From contig NC_041016.1 of assembly GCF_004193775.1 (NCBI RefSeq), positions 35,569,366 through 35,633,365 on the forward strand: 64,000 bases of DNA, in the 5' to 3' direction. The notes beneath the pieces were generated by a model, which saw only the letters and a program-made list of their open reading frames with translations, had not been told where the DNA came from and made no database searches. How positions within the stretch are numbered: position 1 is the first letter of the stretch; the number at the start of each line of letters is the position of its first letter. The position numbers and the translations under genes are program-made. The stretch comes from Glycine soja. Its lineage: Eukaryota > Streptophyta > Magnoliopsida > Fabales > Fabaceae. Positions 1 through 10,982 of the stretch are shown here, piece by piece.

Positions 1-29
1 TACCTGTTATTTCATATATATTGTCAAAA

Positions 30-660
30 CACTATTAGAAAATACACTTTCAACATCGGTTATTTAGGGCCTTCTACATCGGTTGTAAAACCGATGTTGA
101 AAGCACCGATGTTGAATGTATTGTTGTTAACATCAGTTTTCAAAAACCGATGTTAACATAAAAACATTAACATCGATTTTATAAATAACCGATGTTATAA
201 AGAAAGAAGTACAACAAAATAAGTGTATGCGTGAGGGACGTTGACATCGGTTTTCTGCTAAAACCGATGTTTATATGTTACATTAACATTGATTTTTACA
301 GAAAACCGATGTTAATGTAACATATTAACATCGGTTTAAACAGAAAACCTTAAACCGATGTGAATATGTTATATTAACATCAATTTTTAGAGGAAACCGA
401 TGTCAACGTTCATCATTCATGCACCTATTTTGCTGTAGTAATTTATGTATAACATCGGTTATTTATAAATAACTAATGTTATTGCATACAGTTTAACATC
501 AGTTATTTATAAATAACCGATGTTAACCTATGTACATTAACATCGGTTATTTATAAATAACCGATGTTAAGGTTAATGTTGACATCTGTTTTTGTTAATA
601 ACCGATGTTGTTTTCTTTAGTAACATCGGTTTTTGTTAATAACCGATGTTGTTTTCAAGT
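30..660. repeat. Left terminal and subterminal repeat block of the CACTA element
   Basis: After the CACTA terminus there are 12 inverted-repeat hairpins, each built from AACATCGGTTTT-like and AAAACCGATGTT-like arms separated by a few bases. The best preserved are near 539-570 and 620-650. In CACTA elements such subterminal arrays bind the small transposase subunit (TNPA). That role is family knowledge and is not shown here. Several arms carry single changes such as ATCAG or ATTGA. Confidence 0.85.
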
Positions 661-906
661 TTTTTATATAACTTTTCTGTTTTTACAATAAACCCAAAAT
701 TGTACCTGTAAAATGTAATTTCAAACTCAATTCACAACAAATAAACATTTAACCTGCTTTCAAGCAGTTTTAATCACACAATAAACAATTAATAATTGAT
801 TTATCATAAACAACCATCAACAAATGAATTCAATGTTCAAATTACATAGGAAATGTCAAAAATGTTAAACCAAAGTAAACTAAGCTAAACTTAATGTCCC
901 TATACC
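661..906. other. AT-rich non-coding stretch downstream of the Ulp1-type gene
   Basis: About 250 AT-rich bases between the subterminal hairpins and the stop codon of the minus-strand gene. It probably contains that gene's 3' untranslated region. No other structure is seen. Confidence 0.4.
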
Positions 907-3900
907 CTAAGTCTGATCTCTAACTCGGAGATAAAACTGTGCCCACTGGATTCGCAACGCCTTTAATCTCTCTGGCTCCAATGGTCCAGGATCGTTAAAA
1001 TACTGCATGATGAAATAAATGACAATAAGTTAATAATGTAATACAAATTATTAAAAAATCGGATTTGTTTGAAATAAACGTACCACTTCCCAGTTATTCC
1101 TAAAAGTTCCTAAAATGATGGTGGACATCCAGTGCATGACATAGTAGCCGCACTCAGTACTTCCTTTTTGTCTATTACACTAAACACATAATGAAATTTG
1201 GATATTAATTAAACAATTAGTGTACAAGCACATAAGAAATATATATAAGTGGAAGTTTTATGTAAATGACGTACCTTGACGACAATCCACCTAGCAGGAG
1301 CCTTTGATTTAGGCTGTGGAGCATCATCAAGACCTTTTGAAGCACTGTTCCAGATGAGTTACAATTAAAAACTGTTGTTGTTGAGGTATTTCAATGCAAA
1401 TGTATAGAAAAGAACACTAACCTGTTAGTAATCCCCTTAAGGTAGTTGTTTGGCCTGTTATGCAATGAACAAAACCAGACAACTAGGTGTTCCTTGGGCA
1501 GGATGACCACCATTTGCTAGTGTCCGCTGCAGTGGAGACGAATATGGGTTAGTATATTAGTAAACATTAATTAAATTAAGTTATTTTGGGTGACTTACCC
1601 GTTTAGGTAGGCTCCAAGATAGACATCACATTTTGAACTCTGCATCCAAGTCTTTATGTAACTTTCAGACTCAAATTGCGATTGCCCAGACCTCTGAATG
1701 GACTGTGGCTCGAGGAATCCATAGATATCAGAATTCCCCGCTTGCATACTTGTATCAGTCAGATTCCTGTTTATGTTATGTCAAAGTTAAATATTTATGA
1801 ATTGAAAGAAATAATTTGGATAATTAAAAGTAATATAAAATGATTTACAGAATCCACAACTGTAACACTGATATGCCGAGACATTGACCACTGTGTGCGA
1901 TTTCCAAGAGGTCTTCGTGCTTTATGTAGAGCAGAAAATCTGGATTAAAGACCTCGAACACGGTGGCATCCCATGTAACCTGGTAAGGCCTCAAGAAAAG
2001 CTCTGGGATGGTCAATGTCATAAGATAAAGTGGATCATCGACCTCCGGATCGGGCTTTGGAGGTGGTTTTGCCGAAAACACAACTACCTGTTCATGAAAC
2101 AAAGTTAAATGGCCTAATTTGAGGCACGCTGAAGGAATTAATTTAAAAAGAACAAACATATAGTAAGAATAAAGTACCTACTGTGATAAAGACTTTACCA
2201 GATGTGTCGGCCAAGCAAGGAAGGTGTGAAGTGCCTGCCCCACTAAGGAAACCTCATCAGTGGGTACATGAACTGGAGCATCTGCATCTGTAACCTCCTC
2301 CACACTCACCTTTACTTGGCTAGGCAACAAAGGAGTGTTATGAACAATAGTGGATCCCTCATAAACTCTCCCCATGGCAACCAGGCGGGCAGGATCTGCT
2401 TCTATGTATATGCCACACCTATCAGAGTCTCCCGTCTAAGGATCGTTTCCTGAGAGATCAAAACAACTCCCCTTTGTGCTTACTTGAGGACCAGAGGGAC
2501 CAACCAGAGGGTCGGGAGGCAGTGCAAGTCCCTGAGATTGCATCTGGGACTGCATCTGGCTGAACGATGCCATGAGCTGCCTCATCACTTTTTCTGTGAT
2601 GGACTCCTCTAACTGGTCCCTGATTTGCTGGGTCAGCTACTACAATTCCTCAGGAGGTAGGGAGGAAGAAGTGCGGGACGTCCGTGGAGCCAAACCAAAG
2701 TAGTGCCTGATGGTGACACTGGCTCCAGCAACACGGACATGTCCAGGGTGCTCTGGACGTCCAATAGCAGCGGTCAGAACATCCTGGCGTCCATGGGGGA
2801 CGAAGGATCCCTATGTCGCCTGCTCCTCAAAGGAATCATGTATAGAAAACACACAGTTGTACATGGCATTCACAAAATATTGAAATATAATTTTAATGGT
2901 TAGTTGAAAATGACTTACGATCTTCTCAGCGATTTCCTTTGCAGCCTCAGTCGTCATCTCCCCTGTTTTCTTCGTGCGGGCCATCTTCCACTTCACGTGG
3001 CGTCTGACCAGGGATGGAGGGTCGATGACGCCATCAATGCTTCCTGACTATGCAGCTTCCTCGAGCTTCTTCTTCGTCTTCTCAGCTAGGAGCTTCTACT
3101 CTAAATATTCATAACCCCCACGAGACAAAACGTGGGGGGCAGTGTTCTGTTTCTGGATGGCCTGTGCCTTTTTGCGCACATCCTGCAAAAATAAAACAAC
3201 AATCTTTCAAATTGGTAGAATGAAGTATAACAAGTTAATGTTTTTTGAAAAACAACTTAAATGGCAAGGAACATACCTCCCAAGAACGGTCTCTGCGAGT
3301 CTGGCAAAACTGGGCAAATTTTTCCTTTCTTATGCCATATTTCTCACAGACAGTGTCGTCCACACTATCTGTATCAGGTGCAAGGGCCCATTTCCTCATG
3401 AGGTCTGATTTAAACTGCCTCTATCTCTCGCCCATAGTCTGAAGTAACTTCCTTTTTGTCCTACTGTTAGAAGCAACTTCCTTTTCGTCCTACTGTCAGA
3501 AGCCTTTGGGATTTCAAATTCCGCCTGACAACATCAAATAAGGTTTATTTGTTACAATAATGTATTTTTTGGCTATTAATTAGACATCAAATAAGAAAAT
3601 ATAAATACCTGAATATCCTCGCAAATCAAGTCCTTCTGAGCAGTAGGGACCTCCTTCCAGTTCTCGTACGTGATGTCCACCTTATCACGTGCCACAATCC
3701 CCAAATAAGTTCTTAATTTCTTCCTGTGGGGACCGTCAGCCTTGCCGGTAGCAGGATCAATGTGGACCACTGGTCTCTCAGCACCAACTGGTCTAGTAGA
3801 CAAGGATCGTAGACGTGAGACTTTGCGTGTCCGCTTCACGGAATACGGTGAAGCTGATGCATCAGAAATAGGAAGAGGAGGAGGAGGAGGAGAAGGAGGA

Positions 3901-3932
3901 GAAGGAGGAGGCGAGGCAGGTGGAGAAGCCAT
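907..3932 (-). pseudogene. CACTA Transposase_24-type protein fused to Ulp1/C48 protease-like domain, decayed
   Basis: A multi-exon minus-strand gene starting at ATG 3,932 (MASPPASP..., proline-rich) and ending at TAG 907. Exon 1 (3,609-3,932) and the exons at 3,277-3,524 and 2,919-3,182 carry the Transposase_24-like signature (KKLRTYLGIVARDKV, KWKMARTKKTGEMTTEAAKE). Later exons near 2,450-2,825, 2,178-2,420, 1,850-2,090, 1,600-1,765, 1,430-1,540, 1,275-1,345 and 1,085-1,180, plus the last exon, end in an Ulp1/C48-like domain. There the His of H-x-QMVVI and the Q...STECGYYVMHW Gln/Cys are visible, but the usual Asp position reads Cys (WFCSLHN). The gene is broken. A 28-bp duplication at about 3,450-3,505 shifts the frame, and TAG stops lie at 3,096-3,098, 3,048-3,050, 2,811-2,813, 2,640-2,642, 2,637-2,639 and 1,517-1,519. 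Exon limits past the third exon are approximate. Domain names come from family recognition. Confidence 0.8.
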
Positions 3933-4317
3933 GATCCTGTATACATCATTAAAATGTAAATTTGGATTACAGAAAAATATCGACATCAACAGTTCATTGT
4001 ATTCAAAAACTATAAAATAAATATTAAACTTAGGTACACCACTATAAATTAAGAGAACAAAAGTAAAAAAACATGATGTTAAACATGTAAAAAAAATTCA
4101 AAACTTACTTTTGAAGTCATTTAAAATATATTAAACCAGTATAAGTATTTCGTACATAATATAAATAAAGGTTACACAAATAAGACTAAAATAAATCTTT
4201 AATCCTTTATGTTTTCGGTTGTATTCAATTTATTTCTTTTTTATGTTCTTAAAGTGAGTCAAACGGATTTTCTAAAATAATAATCATTTCCAATCTAAAT
4301 TATTATTCTTTTACAGA
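3933..4317. other. Non-coding CACTA interior upstream of the Ulp1-type gene
   Basis: AT-rich sequence with no recognisable coding content. As the upstream flank of a minus-strand gene it could include its promoter, but I see no clear TATA element at a convincing distance. Confidence 0.3.
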
Positions 4318-4524
4318 TTGGAGACACGAAGAATAAGGCCCTTGCCACTACCACGAAGATTTGTAGTAACCCAAACCAAGAAATCGATCATTGGGGTCGT
4401 ACATGATCCTCTGAACAGTGTCGAGGGACAAAATTATGTTTTATTTGAGATTGAGAGTATTTTACATGCGCTTGGCTTCGCGGCCTCAAAGGATTACACG
4501 ACCCAAGGAGTTGCGGTCCTATAA
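4318..4524 (+). CDS. Unrecognised 68-codon open frame, possibly a captured exon
   Basis: An open frame directly after a pyrimidine-rich tract ending in TTTTACAG, which would be a good splice acceptor, followed by residues such as RRIRPLPLPRRFVVTQTKKS. It lies between the Ulp1-type gene and the PP2A fragment, the zone where this element holds foreign gene pieces. I do not recognise the protein. It could equally be chance coding potential. Confidence 0.25.
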   Translation: METRRIRPLPLPRRFVVTQTKKSIIGVVHDPLNSVEGQNYVLFEIESILHALGFAASKDYTTQGVAVL

Positions 4525-5387
4525 TTTGGTGTGCTAACATAACGTTGATTGCATCAAATCAAGCGTTGATGGTGAAAAAATTGCTTACGCACGGTGTGGG
4601 ATATCATGCACTCACACACGCTAGAAAGCATAATTTTACTAATTGAACCATCTAAAGCTTGCAAGTCTCCACCCATCATCATGTTCGAACTGAACAGAAA
4701 GTACCCACAAGCATGCACTAAATTGCCTATAAACTCAAAACGTGTTTAATTGAATTTATTTTAAACTCTGTCATATGTGTTTCATTACAATTATGAGGCA
4801 TCTCACTGCTAAATTTGGTTCAGCTTGGTCCTTCTGTCCTTGCTGCCAATGGCCTGCATAATGATAGTTTAGTGCAGTGTCGATTCTCTTCTAGGGTCAA
4901 TCTCTAGTAGGACTTTAAGGTTTTTATTTTTTATTTATGACATAAAGGTTGATTGGATTAAGATATTTGAAAACTGGAACTTCAAAAGAGTCAAATTACT
5001 CTTCATGCCTTATTCTGGAATAGGACAGTTTCCTTTTCCCTGAATTTTTATATAACCTAAAAAATAAATGTAGATGGATTTGGCTTCATTCAGTCATATG
5101 GTTTGGACTTTAATCTTCGTTAATGTCCTTAGCATCATTTTCTTAAATAAGAAGACTGCAATGTGCAAATACTTTAGCCAACTTCTATAAGTTCTGGAGA
5201 TGGTTTAGTCCATGCACCATTAATTTGATCAAACTGCTACTGGCACTGTTAGAAGCAGTGGATAGATAGAACATTACAAAACTGGAAAACATAGGTCTAG
5301 TTTCTATGTTATGATTTATGTTGTTATGATATCTCAGGTTTTTCTTATTGCATTTATCATCAGTAGTTAACATATTGTGTTGTACAG
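4525..5387. other. No gene recognised
   Basis: AT-rich sequence running into the splice acceptor (TGTACAG) of the PP2A exon at 5,388. It probably includes part of the intron upstream of that captured exon. No upstream PP2A exons could be recognised. Confidence 0.3.
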
Positions 5388-6155
5388 TTCATAGACAATG
5401 ACCAAAGACTGGCTAGCTCAGTGATAAAGGGACTATTGAAGTACTGGCCAGTGACAAATAGGCAAAAGGAGCTCATGTTCATCAGTGAGTTGGAAGAGAT
5501 TTTGGAAATGACTAGCATGGCTGAGTTTCAGAAGATCATGGTCCCATTGTTCCGACGAATGGCTTTCTGCCTCAATAGTTCTCATTATCAGGTAGTTTCT
5601 TGATTACCAATTAATTTTTTTTGGTTTGTGCTGAACAAATAGATGAAATGGTTTTATAATGTAATTAATTGTGGCATTTTTTGACAAGACTCGGTTGAAT
5701 CATGTGTTGCAATAATATGGTTATGTTGGTATGAGTGAGAGCTGCATATATTGATGTGGTTTATTATTCAGGTGGCTGAAAGAGCACATTTGCTATGGAA
5801 CAATGAGCACATTCTGAATTTGATAACGCAAAACTGACAGGTGATTCTGCCTCTAGTGTTGTCAGCAATTGTACATGATGGTCAAAGTCATTGGAACCAA
5901 GCAGTGCTGAACCTGACTCAGAACATAAGGAAGATGTTGTCTCAGATGGACGAGGAGCTGGTAGCTGCATGCCAATGCAGGATTGAGGAGGAAGATTCAA
6001 GTGCAAGTGATGCAGCTGAGAGGAGAAGAGTAACATGGGAAAGGCTAGAAGCTACTGCTGCTAATTGTGTCCCAATTCAATCTACTACTTCTGTAGGTGG
6101 AGCTGGAGATGTTTTAGTCCCAGTAAAATCTGCTACATGCTCAGTGGCATGCTAA
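5388..6155 (+). pseudogene. Captured fragment of a PP2A B56 (B') regulatory subunit gene
   Basis: Exon 5,388-5,591 (68 codons) opens with [20 protein letters not shown] and continues with ELEEILEM...[12 protein letters not shown]...CLNSSHYQ. An intron with GT/AG ends follows (5,592-5,771). A second exon from 5,772 has VAERAHLLWNNEHILNLITQ and HWNQAVLNLTQNIRKML, ending at TAA 6,153-6,155. These are hallmarks of the HEAT-repeat core of B56-type subunits, which give protein phosphatase 2A its substrate specificity. Only the C-terminal third is present and the host introns are kept, so capture happened at DNA level. An in-frame TGA at 5,835-5,837 sits where the family has Arg (CGA to TGA). It runs opposite to the transposase genes. 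Confidence 0.85.
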
Positions 6156-6877
6156 GCTAATTAATTGGTTTGAGTAATGATGTAAGGTTAAGGTGGTTCT
6201 AATTACTATTACTATTACACAATAGTGGTGTGGTTATTGAGTTTTTATTTGTATACAAATACTAGCCTCAAAAAGAAAATGAAATTGTGGTGACTTGAGG
6301 GGTCTTTGTTTGACAAAGAAAGTGTTTTCAAAGTGGTGGTGAGTAGGTGATAGTGTTATTTAATTTATTTTTGGTTTGAAGGAGCAGATGCAGAGAGCAG
6401 AGAGAGCAGGTGTGGAGGTGTATGTGTCGGTGGCTTATTCGTGCGTGCAATTATTTGCAGTGTCAACACCGTAACCCTGACACTTTATTCAGTTTTTTCT
6501 TACCTTCTAGACCCCACTCTTGTCTCTTCCCCTACAACTATGCGGTGTCTTTGCTACTTTCCCACACTCATTGCCCATATGCTATTATCTTCTCTCCCTA
6601 TGTTCATTCCTTGTCTATTTTTACCTTCTTCAACAGGTTTTCAGGCTAGAGTTATCTAAGTAAGTGGGTGTTTGCTTTCAAGTTAAAATTTAGTCTGAGT
6701 CTTTAAATTGATTATGAAGTATTCAAAGACACACTAACTTAACTTACTCCAAGAAAAACATAGGATTAATTCCTTAATACTAGACCTATGTTTAAGCTCA
6801 GTTGGGATAATTCATTCAATTTTTCTTATTTTCTGTCTTTATGTTGTTGGTTTAAGCTCAATGTTTTTTATGTATTG
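6156..6877. other. Captured 3' flank and intron-like sequence, no gene recognised
   Basis: Follows the PP2A stop codon, so its first part is probably the captured 3' untranslated region. The rest leads into the HMG-box fragment. A pyrimidine-rich stretch around 6,480-6,640 gives overlapping open frames without recognisable protein features. Confidence 0.3.
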
Positions 6878-7745
6878 ATGGCTTGGTGCAAATCAAGAAA
6901 GCGAACCCAGAGGCCGAATTTAAGGAAATTTCAACCATGGTAGGTGCTAAATGGAAGTCTGTTACTGCAGAAGAGAATAAGCCTTATGAGGGGATATACC
7001 ATGCGGGGAAAGAAGCTTATTTGCAGGTGATTGCAAAGGAAAAACGTGAAACTGAGTCAATGAGGTTGTTGGAAGACGAGCAGAAACAGAGGACTGCGAT
7101 GGAATTGCTTGAACAGTACATGCAATTCAAACAAGAGGCAGAAAAAGATGGAAAGAAGAACAAGTAAGTTACATATACCTCCCTTTGGACCATTCTTCTC
7201 TCTTGTGTGGTTATTGATGTGTTTTATACATGTTCACAGGAAAGAGAAGGATCCATTGAAACCAAAGCACCCCATGTCAGCTTATTTGTTTTTCACTAAT
7301 GATAGGCGAGCAGCTCTTGCTGCCAGGAACAAGAATTTGTTGGAGGTAATTGTGTGCCACCCTTGTTTGTGAATTGTGATCTTAGAGTTCATTAATCATG
7401 ATTGAAGAACACATATAAAGGGTTCATTATTTAAATTCAGGTTCCAAAAATCACATCTGAAGAGTGGAAAAACATGGCAGAAGAACAAAAAAGACCATAT
7501 GAAGAGGTATGCTTCTTTGGTGTATCAATTATCATTGAGTCATTTAGACGCATAACTTATTATGTAACTCTTAGATGGCAAAGAAAAATAAGGAGCAATA
7601 TGCCTTACAAATGGAAGCTTATAAACAGAAGAAAGATGAGGAGGCTGGCCATTTCATGAAGGAAGAGGAAGACCATATGAAACTTCAAAAACAAGAAGCA
7701 TTGCAACTGCTTAAGAAGAAGGAGAAAACTGAAAATATAATCAAG
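6878..7745 (+). pseudogene. Captured fragment of a 3xHMG-box (HMGB6/13-like) DNA-binding protein gene
   Basis: Four exons join in frame. They are about 6,878-7,163 (IKKANPEAEFKEIS, AMELLEQYMQFKQEAEKD), 7,240-7,345 (KEKDPLKPKHPMSAYLFF), 7,441-7,506 (VPKITSEEWKNMAEEQKRPY) and 7,575-7,745 (MAKKNKEQYALQMEAYKQ, KLQKQEALQLLKKKEKTENI). They match plant proteins with three HMG boxes, which bind and bend DNA in dividing cells (family knowledge). The end of box 1 and all of box 2 are present; box 3 is absent. All three introns keep GT/AG borders. The start is damaged: part of the box 1 helix after WCK is missing. Without a start codon and third box it is a fragment inside the CACTA element, in the same orientation as the PP2A piece. 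Confidence 0.83.
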
Positions 7746-9261
7746 GTTTTTTCTTTTACATCTTTCAGATTTTAGCATTTAACAATCTGGATGTATGCAA
7801 AACAAAGTAAGAAAAGGGACAAGGAAATCAAATCCCAAAACAAAATAGCAACAGGTGACTTTTAATCATAAATGTATAGGATTTGACTCGACAACAAATT
7901 GGCAATTGATTAATTACAGATTCCTCTATAATTATTAGGAATAAGTGGTTCAAGATAGACAAGAAGAAAACAGGTTTGAACAACTAAAGAAGTACATGCC
8001 TATATGGTGTCAAAATTTGATAGATCCACCCAAGCAATTTAATCAAATAATCATTCAACTAGTTAGATAAGCACACTGACATTTTTCAATACAACACACA
8101 CTAATGGGCTTGAGACTTAACAAGAATCGTGTAACCTGTGATCACCAGTGATTTTATACCAAAGCAAGCGAATCAAACAAATAAAAATAGTGCTCACATA
8201 TCCATGTGGATTTTCTTAAAGTAGGGAGAATTTGGTGGAACTTCAGAGGGAAAGGAAATTCCACAAGGTTGTAAATAAGCATTACAAGGATGTGTTTCCA
8301 TTTTCCATCATATCGTGGCCTAACTTCCATAATATTCCTCCCTGTCTACCTAATTTTGTGTTTGTTTCACATGTCAATGGTCCTTGCCACATCCTGTTTT
8401 GAAGGGTAGCAATCAAGCAGAGAAAAATTGTATCCACGCTTTAAGATTGGCAAAACTATCACCACATACAACAATTCAATCGAAGAAAAGAGACAAAGTA
8501 GAAGCAAAAACAAAAAGAAAAAACTTACAGAAAATGATCAAAGAAACTAAGAAACTGTCAATCAGTAATAATAAGTAAACTATTCCCACCCGCCATCAAC
8601 ACCATAAATAAAAAAAATAGCACGCCCTCTACACAAGAGATATACTAAGAACAAAACCATTAATAACAAATAAACGATCCACACACACATCACCCCCATA
8701 CAAAATATATTTGAATTTTTCAGGAAAAGAGAGTATATAAATTTTATTACTTACGAGAAGAAACAACATTATACACTGGATATATTAGAAAATGAGAGTA
8801 CAATTTTCTAAAAAGATGAGATTTCTTTTCATAATCAAAATTAATTAAAGATAGATGTACAACAGAAAACAAAAAAGAAGCAAAAAGTGTGAATGAGCTG
8901 GTTGTGGAATAGTGGAACTGAAGTTCTGATAGCTTAAGGCCTAAGAGGGTACCTAATTTACCTCATGTGTGCTTGGTTACAACAATTGAAAGTGAATTTG
9001 TCATTTGTGCATTTCATTATATATACTTCAACTTACAAAATTCTGCCATTCCTATAATAAGAAAGTGTGTTGAAGGTTTGCCTTGTAAAAAGCAAAACCT
9101 TTCCAATCCACACTATTTTCAGTTTTTCACTATTGGTGGCTGAATCTTTATTGTTTAAAGCAATGAGGTTTGTTGTGTTTAAAATTAAAATCTTCTGGGT
9201 GTTAATGTACAATGTGGAGTTGTATAAAAACATATGTTTTATTGGCTTTTCATCTATGCAG
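7746..9261. other. No gene recognised; intron-like AT-rich sequence
   Basis: It starts at the donor site after the fourth HMG-box exon and ends at the acceptor of the exon at 9,262. Small open frames (for example 8,384-8,578, lysine-rich) show no recognisable family. It may be captured intron and flanking sequence of one or more host genes. Confidence 0.3.
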
Positions 9262-9351
9262 ATAATTGTTTTGGAAGATACAAAAGAGTACATTAGTTAT
9301 GTCTCAAAGGAAGAGGCTAAAACTCAAGATAGAAGACCTGCTGATCTTTTG
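9262..9351 (+). pseudogene. Unidentified captured exon of 30 codons
   Basis: A clean 90-bp open segment bounded by a strong acceptor (CATCTATGCAG) and a GTATG donor. It encodes IIVLEDTKEYISYVSKEEAK followed by TQDRRPADLL in phase 0 at both ends. The splice borders and coding-like composition suggest a real exon brought in with flanking introns. I do not recognise the parent gene. It lies downstream of the HMG-box fragment in the same direction but does not resemble the missing third HMG box. Confidence 0.45.
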
Positions 9352-9940
9352 GTATGTTTAGATGTTGAGATGAGAAGTACAAGCTATTGCATTCCTGTTA
9401 TTACTTAACAAATTTGTACATGTCTAATGTTCAACATTTTACTGCTCTGACTCGCACTAGGCTAATTTACTGCATGTCTAAAGAGGTAGGTCCATATTGT
9501 GTCCTACAAGTTCAAGGAGGATTCAATTCATAGTTTGCCACATCTCAGCATTTAATTAAAATTCAGTACGATCTCTAGTTTAAATTAATGTGCAGGAAGG
9601 ACTCTATAGTCTATACTTTCACCAATTTTTAAATAAAGTTTTTTATAATTTCTTTTTTTTTTGTTACAAAGGTTTTTATAGTTTCAAAGTTACAATGAAG
9701 TTATGATAGTAATTTTAAAGGGTAAATAAAGTGTCTGAGAAATAAATTAAATTTTAAAACATGTAAAAAGTTTTAATTTAATTTTTTAATACATGGAAAA
9801 TGATAAATTAGTCTGAGAAATAAATTAGTTTCTAAATTTTACAATTTAATGTCAAATCAGTCCTTAAAAAATATAACTAATTGCCTATACAAAAACCAAA
9901 ACCTCTGACTTCATACACCTCTGACTTCATACACATCTTG
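9352..9940. other. No gene recognised
   Basis: AT-rich sequence with poly-T and poly-A runs between two captured coding pieces. No motif or repeat worth naming is seen. Confidence 0.3.
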
Positions 9941-10527
9941 ATGGCATCCTTCTGTGCTGTTGCAACCTCTAATAAGAGATTTATGCACCCAAAAGCATAA
10001 ACCAAAGAGGGTGGAGAGTGTCAATGCTGATGCCAAATCCTTTGGTGATCACTGGGAAAGTTCAAATTGCTCTATGCATTCTAAAGTTGAACCACTAGAA
10101 CATATGAAGAAAAGAGATAGAGGCCATCAAAGTGTGTCATTGGAGAATAAGACAGGAGATTCAATTGTGGTCAAGATAAGTGAGAAAAATAATAATGCTG
10201 ATGCCGGCGACTGCATGATTCTTCATGACCATGAAGGAGAAGAGCATTGTTGTGGCAAAGGAACAAATGCGAGGAGTGTTTCTTTTTTGCCAAGAAGCCA
10301 AGAGAAGAAAGGAGATTCGGCTAAAGTTGTGATAAAAACAAGACATGAAGGGAGGAGAGCATAAATATGGGTTTAACAACAATAAATGTGAGAAGGCAGA
10401 GAACGTAAGGGTGGTGGATGATGAAACTGGCGACAAACATGAGTTGTATGAAGTCATAAGGATGCCATCTAGATGTGTAAAAACTGATGCCTCAAGTTTT
10501 TTACTGAGGGCAGGAGGGGTATTATAA
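9941..10527 (+). pseudogene. Unidentified captured gene piece with two frameshifts
   Basis: A start-like ATG at 9,941 (MASFCAVATSNKRFMHPKA) is followed, after a frame change near 10,000, by a long hydrophilic frame (VESVNADAKSFGDHWESSNC ... EEHCCGKGTNARSVSFLPRS). After a second frame change near 10,350 comes DDETGDKHELYEVIRMPSRC and the terminal TAA at 10,525-10,527. Three frames that continue one another across short gaps are what a broken single coding region looks like. I cannot name the family. It lies inside the CACTA element between the captured fragments and the TNPD remnant. Confidence 0.4.
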
Positions 10528-10982
10528 ACATTGTTTTCTACATGTACCAGACACCAAATTGAATGCATCTTAGGTACACTCAATAATTTGACTATCCCAG
10601 CCCATTAGAATATACATTAAAGGCAAATTGGGAAACTTGCAAGATACAGATATGACAAAATTTTTGCAACAGGTTAAGATATAATTTTAAGCAATAGAAA
10701 AAGTGTAGTTGTCACTTACTTGCTTTCCTGAGCTCTCTCTCTTCAAAAAACAATTGATGAGATCCACTGAATACAAAAAGATGAAATGACATAAGTTCCA
10801 TTTTCAAAGCTTTCATCAAATATATGCATGTTTTCATTAATGCAATTACTAAACCAATGATATAATAAGCAATCATATATGATTGGTTTGAGTACACTCG
10901 ATTTAGTAAACATTACGAAAAACAATTGTATGACTTATGTAAATGAATGTAGCAAAATCAAATATATAAATAGAAAATTACA
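10528..10982. other. No gene recognised; 3' side of the TNPD pseudogene
   Basis: AT-rich sequence downstream of the minus-strand transposase stop codon. Small open frames here are not supported by any motif. Confidence 0.3.

Noticed and set aside
30..660. Regularly spaced palindromes that look at first like a CRISPR array or an attenuator series
   Set aside because: The units are inverted repeats with variable spacing next to a CACTA terminus and recur at the matching right end, so they are transposon subterminal repeats. The sequence is a plant genome.
3742..4020. 92-codon plus-strand frame with a Gly/Glu-rich tract
   Set aside because: It is the complement of the proline-rich first exon of the minus-strand Transposase_24 gene.
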